Assembly: GCA_034112085.1 (NCBI GenBank)
Contig: JAWUWD010000046.1
Location: 1 to 33,939 of the forward strand
Origin: JAWUWD01 sp034112085
GTDB taxonomy: Bacteria; Bacteroidota; Bacteroidia; Cytophagales; Cyclobacteriaceae
DNA length: 33,939 bases
Direction: 5' to 3'
A program made the position numbers and the translations under genes. Numbering within the stretch: position 1 is the stretch's first letter; the number at the start of each line of letters is the position of its first letter. The notes below the pieces were generated by a model, which was given only the letters and a program-made list of their open reading frames with translations, made no database searches and was not told the DNA's origin. Below are positions 33,771 through 33,939 of the stretch, piece by piece.

Positions 33771-33939
33771 CTAGACAGGATTAGCCAATACTTCCTGGAG
33801 CAAATCAGTGAGGATCTTTTCGACTATTGGCTTATTTAATTTCCAGGTATTTAGAATTGATCCAATCCTGCTCAAAATCTCCTGATCATCATAACCGGAT
33901 AAGAAAATTATAGGAAATTTGTATTTTTCTCTTAATATT
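33771..33939 (-). CDS. Response-regulator receiver domain, C-terminal end (runs out of window)
   Basis: On the minus strand the frame entering at 33938 reads L-R-E-K-Y-K-F-P-I-I-F-L-S-G-Y-D-D-Q, then L-N-K-P-I-V-E-K-I-L-T-D-L-L, and stops at a TAG at 33771. P-I-I-F-L-S-G-Y is the beta-4 strand of a receiver domain with the conserved Ser/Thr position, and the K-P is the conserved Lys-Pro after beta-5. The protein ends soon after, so no output domain follows the receiver here. It may be a single-domain regulator or the end of a hybrid kinase. Confidence 0.65.
   Translation of the reverse strand, partial: ILREKYKFPIIFLSGYDDQEILSRIGSILNTWKLNKPIVEKILTDLLQEVLANPV

Overview
The window looks like a chromosomal piece of a Bacteroidota bacterium, probably a marine Cytophagales-type gliding or surface-associated species. 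The reasons are several large exported proteins that end in type IX secretion system (T9SS) sorting domains with a YPNP/FPNP motif, a hybrid two-component system of the Bacteroidota kind, lipoproteins with acidic residues after the lipobox cysteine, low GC content, almost no Shine-Dalgarno signals, and a TAnnTTTG-type promoter. No taxon is assigned beyond the phylum.

Region 1 (1-4879, + strand) is a probable operon of exported proteins. It holds the 3' end of a T9SS adhesin made of near-identical 89-residue repeats, then two small DUF6702-like periplasmic proteins flanking a lipoprotein with Calx-beta repeats and a YHYH domain. Region 2 (4880-5851) is non-coding and decayed. It carries two copies of a short dispersed element and a strong minus-strand terminator. 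Region 3 (5852-17548, - strand) is a three-gene surface operon: a secreted tail-collar protein, a 2780-residue LamG/T9SS giant, and a cadherin-repeat T9SS protein. A 0.6-kb gap with a 198-bp tandem repeat separates it from a divergent 1336-residue hybrid two-component regulator (18158-22168), which may control it.

Region 4 (22707-29597, + strand) is a heavy-metal RND efflux operon. In order it encodes a His-rich exported protein, a TolC-type channel, a His-rich lipoprotein related to the 'transmembrane anchor' proteins of such loci, a membrane-fusion lipoprotein with His-rich ends, and a CusA/CzcA-type pump. The genes overlap or nearly touch from the channel onward.

Region 5 (29598-33939) is a decayed accessory island. 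It contains a degenerate group II intron-like RNA, a tripartite hipB-hipS-hipT toxin-antitoxin locus with three evenly spaced palindromic operators, a broken tyrosine recombinase, a DUF2779 tail remnant, a second (RelE/ParE-type) toxin-antitoxin pair, and at the edge the C-terminal end of a response-regulator receiver domain. The hipT kinase gene has an in-frame TAA exactly at its catalytic-loop motif. A 29-bp imperfect direct repeat flanks the intron-like RNA and hipBST.

The most notable signals are the hipBST operator array with its interrupted kinase, the DUF6702/YHYH cluster with predicted mature N-terminal histidines, the module shared by the two T9SS proteins, and a vestigial repeat element present three times.
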